Shown here in pieces: positions 23,150-35,605 of a stretch of 64,000 bases of DNA (positions within the stretch are counted from its first letter, which is position 1; every line of letters begins with the position of its first letter). The position numbers and the translations under genes were made by a program. Below the pieces are notes generated by a model that ran no database searches, was not told where the DNA came from, and worked only from the letters and a program-made list of their open reading frames with translations. Origin of the DNA: Artemia franciscana (Eukaryota > Arthropoda > Branchiopoda > Anostraca > Artemiidae); the NCBI RefSeq assembly GCF_032884065.1, contig NC_088880.1:36634827-36698826 (forward strand). Direction: 5' to 3'.

Positions 23150-24885
23150 TCAAACAGTTCGTGGTAACGAACTGTTAAGGAGCGACCCGGCTCAATAGTA
23201 AACAAAACTCTAAAAAACGGAAGTTCGATGCTAAAAGATATATCAAAAGAATCAGATTTTTATGCTGATTTTAAATATATAACTTTCATCAAATTTAGTC
23301 TTTGTCATCAAAAGTTACGAGCCTGAGAAAATTTGCCTTATTTTGGAAAATAGGTGGTAACATCCCCTAAAAGTCATAGGATCTTAACGAAAATTACACC
23401 ATCGCATTATGCGTATCAGAGAACCCTACAGAAAAAATTTCAAGGTTCAATCTACAAAAATGTGGAATTTCGTATTTTTTGCCAGAAGACAAATCACGGG
23501 TGCGTGTTTATTTTTTTTTTTGTTTTTTTTTTTCCCAGGGGTCATCGTATCGACCAAGTGGTCCTAAAGTGTTGCAAAAGGGCTCATTCCAACGGAAATG
23601 AAAAGTTCTAGTGCCCTTTTTAAGTGACCAAAAAATTCGGAGGGCACCTAGGCCCCCTCCCACGCTCATTTTTTTCCCAAAGTCAACGAATCAAAATTTT
23701 GAGATAGCCATTTTGTTCCGCATAGTCGAAAACCATAATAACTATGTCTTTGGGGATGACTTACCCCCCACAGTCCCTGGGGGAGGGGCTGCAAGTTACA
23801 AACTTTGACCAATGTTTACATACAGTAATGGTTACTGGGAAGTGTACCGACGTTATCAGGGGGATTTTTTTGGTTTGGGTGTGGGGTTCAGGGGAGGGGG
23901 CTATATGGGAGGATCTTTCCTTGGAGGAATATTTCATGGGGGAAGAGAAATTCAATGAAAAGGGCGCAGGACTTTCTAGCATTACTATAAAAAAAAAACA
24001 ATGAAAATGTAAACATGAAAAAGTTTTTTCAATTGAAAGTAAGGAAAAGCATTAAAACTTAAAACGAACAGAGATTATTACGCATATGAGGGGTTCTAAA
24101 AATACTTTAGTATAAAAAGCGAAGTATTTAGGAGGAGATAAATACTTCGCTCTTTATGCTAATTTTTTTTTAATAATTTCAACTATTTATTCTACGGCCT
24201 TTCTGATTCAGGGGTCATTCTTAAAGAATTGGGATAAAACAAGATTTAGTGTGAAGAGCGAGGTATTAACGAGGGGACCAACCCCCTCATATATATAATC
24301 AAAAATATAAGAATATAAAAGTTTGTTACGTAAGTTAATTCTTAAGTTACGTATTTTTTTTACTAATAAAAACGTTCGTTAAAAATAAAAGATCTAGTTG
24401 CCTTTTTAAGTAACCGAAAAATTGGAGGGCAACTAGACCTCCTTCCCCACCCCTTATTTCTCAAAATCGTCTGATCAAAACTAAGAGAAAGCCATTTAGC
24501 CAAAAAAAGAATTAATATGCAAATTTCATTTTTATAATTTATGTACGGAGAGCCAAAATCAGACATGCATTAATTCAAAAACTTTCAGAAATTAAATAAA
24601 AAAACAAGTTTTTTTAAATGAAAGTAAGGAGCAACATTAAAACTTAAAACGAACAGAAATTACTCCGTATATGAAAGGGGCTTTTCCTCCTCGACACCCC
24701 GCTCCTTGCGCTAAAGTTTGATTCTTTCTCGCAACTCTACTTTTTAAAGCAATAAAAAACTTTAGCGTAAGGAGCGGGGTGTCGAGGAGGAAAAGCCCCT
24801 TTCATATACGGAGTAATTTCTGTTCGTTTTAAGTTTTAATGTCGCTCCTTACTTTCATTTAAAAAAACTTGTTTTTTTATTTAAT
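23150..24885 (+). mobile_element. R1 element, copy C
   Basis: Starts TCAAACAG at 23150, with the terminal hairpin at 23155-23174, and ends 'tttatttaat' at 24885. Internal palindromes include a short one at 24100-24180 ('aaaaatactttag' and its complement) and the long terminal one at 24591-24885. There is no conserved ORF. Flanks differ from the other copies, consistent with an independent insertion. No target-site duplication longer than a few bases is visible. Confidence 0.9.
24591..24885. repeat. Terminal palindrome of R1 copy C (near perfect)
   Basis: Arms of about 130 bp, almost identical when one is reverse-complemented, including the copy-specific segment 'ctcgacaccccgctccttg' in both. 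The loop is about 35 bp around 24735. Confidence 0.95.
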
Positions 24886-25139
24886 GTCAAACTTAAGACC
24901 AGTAGAAACTACCCTAAAGAGGAAAAGGTTTAATGCCCCCTATGACTTCTAAAGATCATAACATAATTTTTACTCTACTAAAAACGATCTTTATTTGGAG
25001 CTTCGATTTTATTTCTAATAATATCAAAAGAAAAGAAACAAAATTACTATCGTCTCAAAGATTCCTGAAAAAAAAAGTCCAAAGATTCCAGTTGAATATA
25101 TATACTGATATTCATTCCTGAAAGTCTTAATATTTTTTT

Positions 25140-25560
25140 ATTTATTAAAGTTAAAATGAAGAAAAGTTTAAATACATTTTGTTTTCAGTTAAGTGCAAAT
25201 TATATTCTAGCCTTTGAAGCCACTGGGGTTATGATCCCTACTCCTCTTTACAATAATTTTTGGCTCGTATTGATCTTGAATTGGTTATTTATTGTAATTT
25301 CTGTTCGGTTTTGGTTTATTTTATTTATTGATGGCGATTTACGGTAGTGCCTAAGAAATTTAACGCTTGTAAAATCTTTTGACTTTATTTCTGTTCATCT
25401 TTGGTTTAATGTAGCTCTTTGTTTTTCTATGAGAACTTCTTTTACTAAAAGAAGTTTTTATTATTAATCATAAGGGAAGCCCCAGCGTTGACTATCTTAA
25501 GGCCCTAATTAAAATTGCGAACAACTTCCTTATTAACTTACTTATTATTAGGAATAACTT
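25140..25560 (+). repeat. Dispersed repeat Z, direct copy
   Basis: Similar to 50240-50540 ('tttattaaagttaaaa', 'ttatttattgtaatttctg', 'agctctttgtttttct'). It contains 63 codons at 25156-25347 with no motif, which I treat as repeat reading. Confidence 0.6.
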
Positions 25561-25584
25561 CCTAATAAAATTAGTTTCAAAGTT

Positions 25585-25657
25585 GCGTTTTTTAGAGTTT
25601 TGGTTACTATTGAGCCGGGTCGCTCCTTACTACAGTTCGTTACCACGACCTGTTTGA
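25585..25657 (-). mobile_element. R1 5' terminal fragment, inverted
   Basis: Ends with the terminal hairpin and TTTGA (reverse of TCAAA) at 25657, preceded by 'gagccgggtcgctccttac'. Only about 70 bp of the element is present. Confidence 0.85.
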
Positions 25658-25929
25658 TAAAGTCTGCTCGTTTTGGGCTTTAATGTTACTGTTTACATTC
25701 ATAATAATGTGGCATGAAATTCTTTTTTGGCATGCGTTGTTTCCAGGAACTTTCTTATCTCAAATGATAAGACCAGATGAGATGGTAACTATTCGGCTCT
25801 CATGAGAGTAAAGATGGACTAGCAACTCCAAGATTACACCCAGATAGGGCTCTCATCGGACCCATCGATACCATACTACTAATTTCTACCTCCACTTCCC
25901 TTCCTCGAAACTACTTCTGGAAACATCTG

Positions 25930-27060
25930 AAGGCGCAATGAATTTCAGGATGTTTTGCATTAAAATACACCCTTTGAGTTATATTCCCACTCCCTAACTA
26001 CAAAACGATCAGAAAGCCCTACTTTAGACGTTTCAAGCTCACATCTATAAAAATTAGGAATTTCCTTTGCCAAATCCGTGATCTTTGCCAAAGAAAGATC
26101 ATGGATATGTGTTGTTTTTCCCCCAGGGGAAAACAACATGATTATTCTGAACTACAGGTCCTAGAAGATAAGGATTATTAGAAAAAAAAATCAAAATTCA
26201 AGTGCCCTTATAAGTGACAAAACGGAATTTGCGATCAGCTATCCCCCTTTCCATGCCCCTTTTCCCCACAAGACATTCAAATGAAAATTTTGGATATGCA
26301 TTTTGTTCGTCATATTTGAAAAATACAATAAATATGATATGGGGGGGGGAGACCCTTCAAACACTTATGACTCTAAAAATAGGCACTAAAAACTTAAATT
26401 TCCTATCGACTGAGTCCCCTCCAAATTTTACACGACCAATCCTTCCATAAAACCCTTATGTTAACAATAGTCAACTTGCATAACTTAAAGCTCTTGCCCA
26501 AGGGTGGGGGGAGGTGTGTGTCGAGACCGAGGCATAGTTATAAAGTCTTTGGACTTTTTGGACAAAACGGCTATCTCAAAATTTTTATCAGATGTATTTG
26601 GGAGAAAAGGGCGTGGGGGGCTGGTTGCCCTCTGATTACTTTTGACTCTTAGAAAGGGCACTAGAACTTTTAATTTCCAATCGTCCAAGTTCCTTCCAGA
26701 GTTCATATGACCAGCCATTCCATAAAAACCTTATACGTTAACAATAGGCAACCTGCAGAACTTGCAGCCATTGCCCCGGGGCTCTGGGGGGTTTGTGAGC
26801 CATTTAGGCGTAGTTGTTTGGTCTTTGGACCATTTCGAACAAAACAACTAACAATAGGCAACCTGTAGAACTTGCAGCCATTGCCCCGGGGCCCTGGGGG
26901 GTTTGTGAGCAATTTAGGCGTAGTTGTTTGGTCTTTGGACGATTTTGAACAAAACAACTAACTCAAATTCCTGATCGGACGCATTTGGGGATAAAGGAAG
27001 CGAGCGGAGAGAGCTTTTTTGCCCCGGGATTACTTTTTGATCTTAAAAAGAGTAAATAAA
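25930..27060. repeat. Decayed R1 core followed by R2 copy 3
   Basis: 25930-26450 holds an eroded R1 middle ('cgtttcaagctcacatc', 'ttttcccccagggg', 'agtgcccttataagtgac'). 26450-27060 is R2, with an internal 110-bp tandem duplication whose units start at 26741 and 26851 and differ by about five substitutions. The ORFs at 26214-26957 are repeat readings. Confidence 0.75.
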
Positions 27061-27349
27061 AAAATAATTATACATAACTAAAGCATTATGGCCTTTTACT
27101 ATAGACAACGCAAGAGCTTTGCTTGCTGATTTTTTTTTTTTTTTCGTTAGCAATTTTGCTAAGAAAATATGAGGAACTGTTTGATTCCATTTTTTTTTTT
27201 AATTTTGATACTGAAAAAGGCTTGCCAAATAAAAACAAGAGCTCACGTGGCACTTGTGATGAGGTCGGATGAGTCAAGAGCTAAGAGCTCATATGGTATG
27301 AGCTCTAGCAAAATTCTAAGAATCAATAGATTGATTTAAAAGGAAAATC

Positions 27350-28190
27350 AGAGGCTTAATGCCGGTCGGGATTTAAAATAAGAGCTCAGAGTCACGAGGT
27401 CCTTCTAAATATCAAAATTCATTTAGGTCCGATCACCCACTCGTAAGTTGAAAATATCTCAATTTTTCTAATTTTTCATCTCCCTTCAGCCCCCTCAGAT
27501 GGTCTAATCGGAGAAAACGACTTTAACAAGTCAATTGTTGCAGCTCCCTAACATGCTTACCAATTTTCATCGTCCTAGCACTTCCAGAAGCACCAAACTC
27601 GCCCAAGCAATGAACCACACACCCTAACTCCCCCAAAAGAGAGCGGATCCAGTCCGGTTACATCAATCACGTATCTATGACATTTGCTTATTGTACCCAC
27701 CCTGCTTCATCCCGATCTGTCCACTCTAAGCGTTTTCAAAGATTTCCGGTTTCCCCCTCCAAGTCTCCCCAATGTCAACAGATCTGGTCGGGATTTGAAA
27801 TGAAAGCTCTGAGACATGAGTTCTTTCTAAATATCAAATTTCATTAAGATCCTGTCATCCGATCTTAAGTTAAAAATACCTCAATTTTCTAATTTTTCCA
27901 AATTAACACCCCAGCTCCCCCAAAGAGAGCGGATTCAGGTCAATGAAGTATCTAGGACTTGTGCTTATTCTTCCCAACAAGTTTCATCCTGATCTCTCCA
28001 TTCTAAGCATTTTCCAAGATTTCTGGTTTCCAAGATTTCTGTTTTCCCCCTCCGGCCCGCCTATGTGCGCGGATCCAATTTGAATTGAAAATAGAACATC
28101 TGAGACATAAGATCTTTCTATATATCAGGTTTCATTAAGACCCGATCACCCATTCGATCAACACCAATAAATATTTATAAGAAAACCCTT
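27350..28190. repeat. Diverged tandem repeat, about 3 units
   Basis: Units start near 27365, 27790 and 28075 with 'gatttgaaatgaaagctctgag' type sequence. They continue through 'cttctaaatatcaaa', 'cattaagatcc', 'gatcaccc', 'agagagcggat', 'tttcatcc.gatct.tcca.tctaagc' and 'agatttccggtttccccctcc'. Spacing is about 425 and 285 bp, so the units differ by deletion. They are old and heavily substituted. Confidence 0.75.
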
Positions 28191-29469
28191 GATACGGTTG
28201 GTGGCACATCAAAAATTTACTCCGAAACAGCACCATCACCAGTAGAAGACCGAAAGAGGCAGATACTATGAAAAGAAAATGGAAAACCTGACCATTTTAT
28301 TTTCCTTTGTTTTATACCCTCTTCTTCTCCTCTCATCAGTACCATCATCTTTAAATTCTGAAACTAATAATTGTATTTGCACACCACTTAGACGTAAAAA
28401 ACGACAATTTCATGTTCTTTACGATGCTGATTATTCCTTAAATTTGAGCAGCTAAAACTAAACAGATTTGATTCTGGGAAATCCTACAACCAATTACGAT
28501 TGTCTAATATCTGTGTGCGTGGGAAGGGGATTCATTTTGCCTTCATCGACTTTTTTTTCCAATGAAAATACCAAAACAAAATAGTTTCATTGAAAAAAGG
28601 AATTTTTCGAAATGTAGAGGACGGGACAAATGTCCCCAACCTACCCCGAATGGTACCCATGTTCCAGTTCTTTTTGAATGTGTTCATCTTCAAGTTTTGA
28701 ACTTGGATTACTGAAGAATTTACTATTCGAATTATACTTAAAACCACTTTCTAAACCTATGCAAAATGGAAAAACGACATAAGGATTGGTCATTTGTATA
28801 AATTTAAGTATTTATTATGCTTGAACTTCATTACAATAATGTTGAACAAAATTAGTAAAAAGACATGTCACTTGAAACAAGTGATTGAATACTAACATAA
28901 TTACTCAACTTAAAAGCTAAAATGACGCAAAAAGTGAGGATAAGTCAACAAAGGTTCACTTAAACATGGGCACTTTAGCTTGCCATTCTTCGAAAGTCAA
29001 ATTGTCAACGGTTCTGAATGGCATAATAGCATTTTTGCCAGGCTCCTTCATCCTGCAATTAAAGGGTTAATTAGAACTAATTGGGAAACTCTAAAGAGAA
29101 CAAGACAATCAAACGGCAGCAACTGCGGTGGTTTGGACGGTGCTACGCGTTTCCCTCCTGATAATTCCTACCGACCATATTCCCTCCAGATAATTGTGGA
29201 TGTTTATTAGAAAAGAATTTGAACGTTCTACTTACCTATTTAAGTAACAACAAAAGATTGTGCCATAGCAGATTAGTCTTTTCTGCCATTTTGGCTCAAA
29301 GAGTAGCCTACTATAAAGCCACCATTTGAAATTTCTAAGATAAGCAATTGATTTAGAACTATCAAAAAACTATCCATTGAACCTTCCAGTTTCAGAGACG
29401 GTAATACCTTGCGGTGAAGCACTGAATCATAAAGATGCACTTAGTCAAATCCCTCTTTAATGCATTGCT
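28191..29469. other. No supported gene
   Basis: A slightly GC-richer patch at 29095-29190 lies in a 76-codon ORF (28980-29210), but no motif or splice pair supports it. Confidence 0.4.
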
Positions 29470-29645
29470 CCCAAAGGTTTTTATTGTTTTAAAAAGTACA
29501 GCTGTGAGAAAGAGTCAAACTTCAGCGTAAAGAGCGATGCGTTGAAGAGGGGACAACACCCCTTTCATATACAGAATAATTTCTGTTCGTTTTAAGTTAA
29601 AATGTCGCTCCTTGCTTGCAGTTAAAAAACTAGTTTTTTTATTTA
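29470..29645. repeat. Solo right half of an R1 tail palindrome
   Basis: 'gcgtaaagagcgatgcgttg' through 'aatgtcgctccttgcttgcag' to 'tttatttaat', with only a trace of the left arm. Confidence 0.8.
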
Positions 29646-30600
29646 ATCTACACAGAATCACTACCAAAACTGAAAAGGATAACTTAAAAGATGCGCTAGC
29701 CAGATTAGTAAAAAGGAAGAAACACTTGAAAACAAAAGCTTATGGTTTCTAAATAGCAATAATTCTTCAGGGAATAAAGACTGAAAAGGGAGGGGGGATG
29801 TGACCTATTTTAAACACAAGTAGTGATCGTTCTTTAAGTCAGTATTTACTTTCCACTAGAGAAAGCCCCTTCGGTAATTCCTACACAAAAAAAAGAACAT
29901 TATAAGCAAAATTTTCTTTGACCACGGACGGGGGTAAATAAACTGAGCTCATTAAAATTTTAGAATAGAGCAAGCGCACCTAAATGATAAAAACAGCATG
30001 AACGAAAGAGATGCATATTTATTGTGTCTACGTCTTTTTGCTCAATAATCTCATACAGTCCTAGACGCAAGAGGGTGGGGTGGGAGGAGAGTTCCCATGT
30101 GTAGATTTACTGGAAGTTACTCTAATTTTCAGATGTTTATGATGGGAACCGGCGTTTACCTCCTCCCCCCAAGAAAATCCCCCTTCCATGAAACATTACC
30201 CTACATGCAAGGTCGACGGCCCAAAGAGAAAGTACATAATAAGTACCTCAAAACATCGATCAGATGTCCTAAGCGGAAACAGAAGAACCATATATCAAAT
30301 AAAATTTTAGGAAATAGGCTGGTTGGTCTCCAAACACTTTTGACTAATAAAAAAAAAGACTAAAACTCAAAAAATGCCCGCATTTTTCTTAATAACATAT
30401 ACTATCTTTGAGCAATGGTCAAATTGTGGGGTCTTGTCATTGCCAGAGGCATATTTATTGGACCTTTCAAATATGATGAGCCAAATGCCTATATGAAAAT
30501 TTTATTCGGCTGTGGCTGGTGGGGGGGGGGAAGGAATTACAAGGGAAGAACCCTTGTTGCCCTCCATTCTCTTTGGTAATTCAAAAAGGCAATCAAGCTT
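29646..30600. other. AT-rich stretch with R2-like remnants
   Basis: The part from about 30150 to 30600 has eroded R2 features ('tggttggtctcc', 'aacacttttgac', 'tatttattgg.cctttc'). The 88-codon ORF at 30097-30363 lies in it and has no motif. Confidence 0.45.
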
Positions 30601-30619
30601 TCGATTTTTGTTCGAATAA

Positions 30620-31086
30620 TATGAAAAAAACTTCGTTTTCTTAAAGAGTTAAATAGGCTGCGTCCCAAAGTCGAACCTTAAAACGTACAGGAATTAGGAG
30701 AGGCAGTTGGGGGGGCTGCCACCCCCCAAACCCCCCGATTTTAAAGACTCTTTTGTACAGGTTTTTTGTTGTGGGGGGACTTCATTGTTACTAATTACTA
30801 GTTTCGGCGCAATGGTTCTCCTGTCCTCTTGTGTTTAACATTTTTCGAAGTTATTCCATTATTCATTCATTTCAATTTTCTGTTAATTAAAAGAGGGCCT
30901 TTCCGAAGCCAAGAGCGGGGGCGGCAGCCCCCCACAACAAAAAACCTGTACAAAAGTCTTTAAAAGCGGGGGGTTTGGGGGGCGGCAGCCCCCCCAACTG
31001 CCTCTCCTAATTCCAGTACGTTTTAAGGTTCGACTTTGGGACGCAGCCTCTTTAACTCTTTAAGAAAACGAAGTTTTTTTCATATT
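30620..31086. mobile_element. IR element, copy 2 (centre inverted relative to copy 1)
   Basis: Same arms as 18053-18531. The unique centre reads 'cttcattgttactaatta' first and 'cttccgaagccaagag' type sequence last, the reverse order of copy 1. The right flanks of both copies are homologous for about 45 bp ('atttctgta(c/t)gtttt', 'catggtgga'), while the left flanks differ. Confidence 0.85.
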
Positions 31087-31222
31087 ATTTCTGTATGTTT
31101 TCTACAATCCATGGTGGATGTAATTTAATAATAATTTTCTCGCTTTCTGTATCAATAAATTCAAACTGAAAAAGTTATCTAATTTTGATAATTTTAATAG
31201 TTTAGCAGCTTAATTTAAAATT

Positions 31223-31294
31223 TAGCAGCTAGTGGTTTTTACCCACCCGCCTCCGGTTTATGGGCCCAGCGCGCTTCCGCTGCGCCAAGCTGCT
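31223..31294 (-). pseudogene. Initiator tRNA-Met pseudogene
   Basis: Seventy-two nt, with intact acceptor pairing (AGCAGCT with AGCTGCT) and CAT anticodon in loop CCCATAA. The anticodon stem has a G-A mismatch (CTGGG with ACCGG), and the T-loop reads GTAAAAA instead of ATCGAAA, which destroys Box B. Duplicate of the gene at 31537. Confidence 0.8.
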
Positions 31295-31536
31295 GTTATG
31301 CTTGTTATCAAACAAGTTATTACAATAGAAAATTTCACCAACGGCTTCAATTAGGAAATCAATTTAAATGGTTCTTTTAACTTGCTTCCATCAAGCCTTA
31401 CCCCCGCTTCAGTATAAATTCTTGTGAACATTCCAGTATGTAATTCTGATCACATGTTTCCATGTTTATTTTCTCCCTTTCTGTATCAATAAATTCAAAC
31501 TGACAAAATTACTTAATTTAACAAATTTTAAAAAAT

Positions 31537-31608
31537 TAGCAGCTAGCGGTTTCGATCCACCGACCTCTGGGTTATGGGCCCAGCACGCTTCTACTGCGCC
31601 AAGCTGCT
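31537..31608 (-). tRNA. tRNA-iMet (CAU), apparently intact
   Basis: The minus-strand 72-nt sequence folds fully. The acceptor is AGCAGCT with AGCTGCT plus discriminator A. The D arm has GCGC with GCGT, and the anticodon stem CTGGG with CCCAG surrounds loop CCCATAA (anticodon CAU). The T arm has loop ATCGAAA. The three G-C pairs next to the anticodon loop, the A at position 54 in the T-loop and the A1 start are the hallmarks of a eukaryotic initiator tRNA. A T-run directly downstream (complement of 31531-31535) can act as Pol III terminator. Its product would start translation on cytosolic ribosomes. Confidence 0.93.
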
Positions 31609-31679
31609 GTCAGTGTAAGAATTTTTCAAACAAGTGATGTTATTACAAGAGAAAATTTTACCTTCAATGGGGAAATGGG

Positions 31680-32175
31680 TTTTTCTAAGCTAGAAAATCG
31701 GGGGGTTAAGATTATCCGACGAAACTTTCCAGGGCAATTACTCGGAGAATTCCGCGTCGAATGAGTCTTCGTACACCCAGATCCGATGTCGGCTGTGACC
31801 TGTAGGCATCGAGAAAAAAAAAGGAGAACATGAACAATAAGTGGCTATGCGTGGTTTCTGGAAAACAGGGAAGAAGTTATCGGATCAAGCTGAAATTTCG
31901 TGGATAAGCTCCTGGGTCCTAGGGGACCTTAACTTGTGAATTTCATCCCGATCGGACAACGTTAAAGGGGGGCTGGGGTTGACGAGTCGAAACTTTCGGC
32001 CAGATTTTTCCCATGAAGGAAAAGTCGTAGGGGGATGAAATTTGGCAGGTTTCTTAGTTGGAGCTTGGGCTACGAAATGCATCCCTCCCCATCCCTCTGC
32101 GACCACTGGAACCGAAGATCGCTTAACATTGTCGTGGTTCGCCTCTTTAAAGAGGCACGAAGTTGCAGCCTTGAT
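31680..32175. repeat. R3 repeat block, copy 2
   Basis: Homologous to 18930-19590, shorter by one internal duplication. It ends with the hairpin GCCTCT-TTAA-AGAGGC near 32140-32156 (loop differs from copy 1, stem conserved). It adjoins the tRNA duplication on the upstream side of the tRNAs. Confidence 0.8.
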
Positions 32176-32439
32176 GGGCCATCTCCCAATCTTCTAGGGC
32201 CCTTGGCTTGATACAATCATCCCTGGGGGAAGCAAAAAAAACAAAAAAACAACAAAAACATACATCCATGATCTTTAAATACAAAGGCCACATTGCCTTT
32301 CCATCGTAAGAACAACAAACTTTGGAATGATTTAATTTTTCAATTTCAGTTTTAAAGATATCATTTTGATGTAAGTTTTACTAAATTTATATATGTAATT
32401 TGCTGTGAACAGCTCTTTGATAGAGCTGAAATATTGTTA

Positions 32440-32830
32440 AGCTCTAAAGGAAATTCACTGTCAGGTAAATTCCCTGTTATGCCTCAAAGGGTGCGTTTTA
32501 ACGCCAAAACATCCCAACTCTCATTGAGCCTTCAGGTAAATACAGAAATAGTTCCAAGGGAGAGGCGAGGGGATGGTAGACATAGAAATTAATATATGAC
32601 CCCAAACATCGTATCTAGGACTTTTCGGGGGGGGATGGAAGTTAAAAATACTAAAAAAAACATCAAAAAGGTTTTTTTATGCATTTTTATTACGTTTTTC
32701 AAGTCGGGCAAACATTTCCAATCCTCATTGAGCCTTCAGGCAAATACAAAATTAAGTCTGAGGATGAGACGGGGAGAGTGGGATGTAGAAATTGATATTT
32801 AATCCCTGTTGATGTCTGGGACTATTTCTG
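32440..32830. repeat. Diverged direct repeat, about 200-bp period
   Basis: 32515-32625 and 32715-32830 share 'ctcattgagccttcagg', 'aaatacaaaa' and 'tagaaattgatat' type segments. Confidence 0.65.
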
Positions 32831-35600
32831 ATCTACCGTGCTATTATGAAAGTAGGAGTAACAGTACATCCCACACAAGACCAGAGTTTACTCCGTATAG
32901 GAGGGGGACTGCCCCTTCCTTATCCCTACCTCTGCCCCATTTTACTAAAAACTTTGGAGGATGCTCATTCGATCGGAAATCAAGAGTTCTAGTCCTTTTA
33001 AACAAGTTGAAAGTAATTAGAGACCAACCAGCCCCTGTCCTAAAACTGTTTTTAATATCTCATCCTTTGGTACCACTTATCAGTGTTTGAGGTACCTATT
33101 TTGTACTTTCTCTTTGGAACCTCAACTTTGCGTGTGGGGGAATTTTTCATGAGAGGAAAGCATCGGGGGGATTTTCCACTGGGGGTATTGTCCACGAAAA
33201 ATCCAGGGGAAACGATCACCAAAACCAGTTTATGATCCCCCCCCCCTTTAAAGAGATGGAAATGTGCATACTTACGTCAAAACAAGTACATTTCTTTTTG
33301 TTTTAAGCCTGAAGGTATAAAGATTCCAGACCTAACAATGATTCCACACCGATTTGCAATCTCTAAATTTTTAATTTGATAGTGTTTAAGCTCCCTTCGG
33401 GCATAATATTTCGATTTGCAGAATAAAATGGCGGAAATCAGCACTTTCCGGTGGCACTGCCTCTTTTTTTATTTAAAAAGGGGACAATTGGGTACTTTTA
33501 ACTTATGTTTAAGCGGGTTCTCTTTTGACAATCTACGAACACCACTTCGATATAATCGCAAAGGAGAAGAAACTACAAATAAACAGGCACCCGTTAGCAA
33601 ATTTCTCAAAGAAATGCCAAATTTTCTGTTTTTGCAAATAAGAATTTGGAACTTTTACAATTAGATTCTTGAACATGCTGAATTTATATCAATCTCACAT
33701 CCCTTTTAAGGGGGTCCCCATTTTTCAAATTGTGTAAATTTTCTCAGGCATGAAAGTTTAAGTTGATGTATTTTATGTAATCGGAATCCCCGTAAAAAAG
33801 GAAATAATTTTGATACACTTATTGAAATTAAAATTCGTTTTTTTGCGCTCCGGTTACATTCACACTACTGTCTTCCCAAGGAAGGTTTTTTACTTTGACT
33901 CGTGGGCACAAATTTCCGAGGTAGGACACTTGGGAGCTGGAGCCTTAACAAACATATCAACGTGGGACTAATTCCCACACACAAAAAACCTTAGAATCAA
34001 CAAATATACACTTGCAAAAAATTGGGGCTGTGAGACGGACCGCATTTACAGCACCTGTCAATGTGTCCTGCTTTTGGTTCTTAGCTAGATCAGAACTAAC
34101 ACTGCAACCTAAGGGCACCAATTAAAACTGGCTCAGGCACATACGCATGAATAACTGGGAGGGAGAAGGGAATACCAAGACAGGAGGGGATATCTTCCAG
34201 ATAAATTAAAAGGACATTTACTTTCATATAAACTTCAGAGCTGATAAGAAGAATGTCCAGAGACAGAAAGAGGTCTACACTTAAGGACTATGGGAAGGTT
34301 TCCAACAGAACTAGCGAACGATAATAGGTGCGCAGATATCACTCACCTCACCCCTCGCCCTTTGCACTAAAGTTTAAGATACACTTAATTTAGAAGTATT
34401 GTAGAGTACAACAAATATAGCTCGTGGCGTTAATTTGGAGGCAGGGAGGATTATGCCCCACCCTACATTTCCTCTCCCCTAGATTTTGAAAATAACCTTT
34501 TCGGGGATTGAAAAATGCTTTTTTTTTGGCATTTAATTGAAATATCTGGAAAACAACCTTATATTTTGACGAATGCACTTTGGCCCCCTCTCCCTTCCAG
34601 AGTTTCATGAATTGATGTTACTGAATACAGCCGTTTGGAAATTTAAAAGGGAGTTTTTCCCTTTTTAAAGAAGAATGATGTTAAACAATTCCATACTCTT
34701 TATTTTAGATATTGTAAATTTTTACTTGATCTCCCCTTTGATATAACAATCGTATACTAATTCGTAATTTGGAGTATCTGTTGCAGCGGCAAACCTGACC
34801 GTGCTCCATAGAGAAATATTCGATTCAGCTTTAAAACGATTTTTGACCCACCATCCTTTAGTCCGTCTGTTTATTTTATTTCATTGTTACATAATTATGG
34901 CGTATTCTCACCTTTTTCAGTGTTTTACTCCATATGTATCATTTTGTATCTAACGCGATTTAAAAACAAATTATTAATTGATAGTGATTTATGTAACGGT
35001 TGTATTTCAAACGCCTCAACATATAATTTTATTGTTTTAAGTAAATTATAGCCAACCAGCCTCTTCGACTGTGCAAAAAAAAACACCATGTCTATTTGGG
35101 GAGGGCACAACTGCCCCTACTTGTGTTTTCATGATAAAATTTAAAAAACAAAAACGAAACAGTGCTCCCTAGTTTCTGAAGAATACCTTCTTGGCATCAT
35201 TAAATAAAAATTCACCCCCCCCCCAAATTCGTCAATTCACGCCACTGTGTTTGCCACATTGTTCTTGTGTGTTGTTCACTTTACACGAACTGTTTGTTCA
35301 TTTTCATAAAATGTGTTTATATTCTGTTTTACATGGTATTTGATCATTAGAAATAATTTGAAGGATGTTAGTAATCCTATCCGTTGGCGGATATCCTTTT
35401 CCCTTTGGCGAAGCACCTATTTCAGGTGACGGGAAATTATGTTTCCCAAATTTTTCCTGTTTCCGTGAGGCCCGAGTTCTAAGCAACAGACGTGTCTTAA
35501 ATTGTGCATTTTATCACCAGGAGCATGGGAGTACTTTCCCTTTATCAACATAAACGTCAATTTTTTGGCGTTAATTCTTATGGGATGCAATGCATAAAAA
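32831..35600. other. No supported gene
   Basis: Contains fragments of the R4 repeat near 33110-33240. The ORFs at 32809, 33416, 34390 and 35365 lack motifs and splice support. Confidence 0.4.
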
Positions 35601-35605
35601 AGAAC

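Larger units (their letters stand above)
31136..31690. repeat. Tandem duplication carrying initiator tRNA copies
   Basis: Two units, about 31136-31460 and 31465-31690, share 'tttctgtatcaataaattc', the tRNA, 'tcaaacaagt' and 'gaaaatttca'. Only the second unit holds an intact tRNA. Confidence 0.8.
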
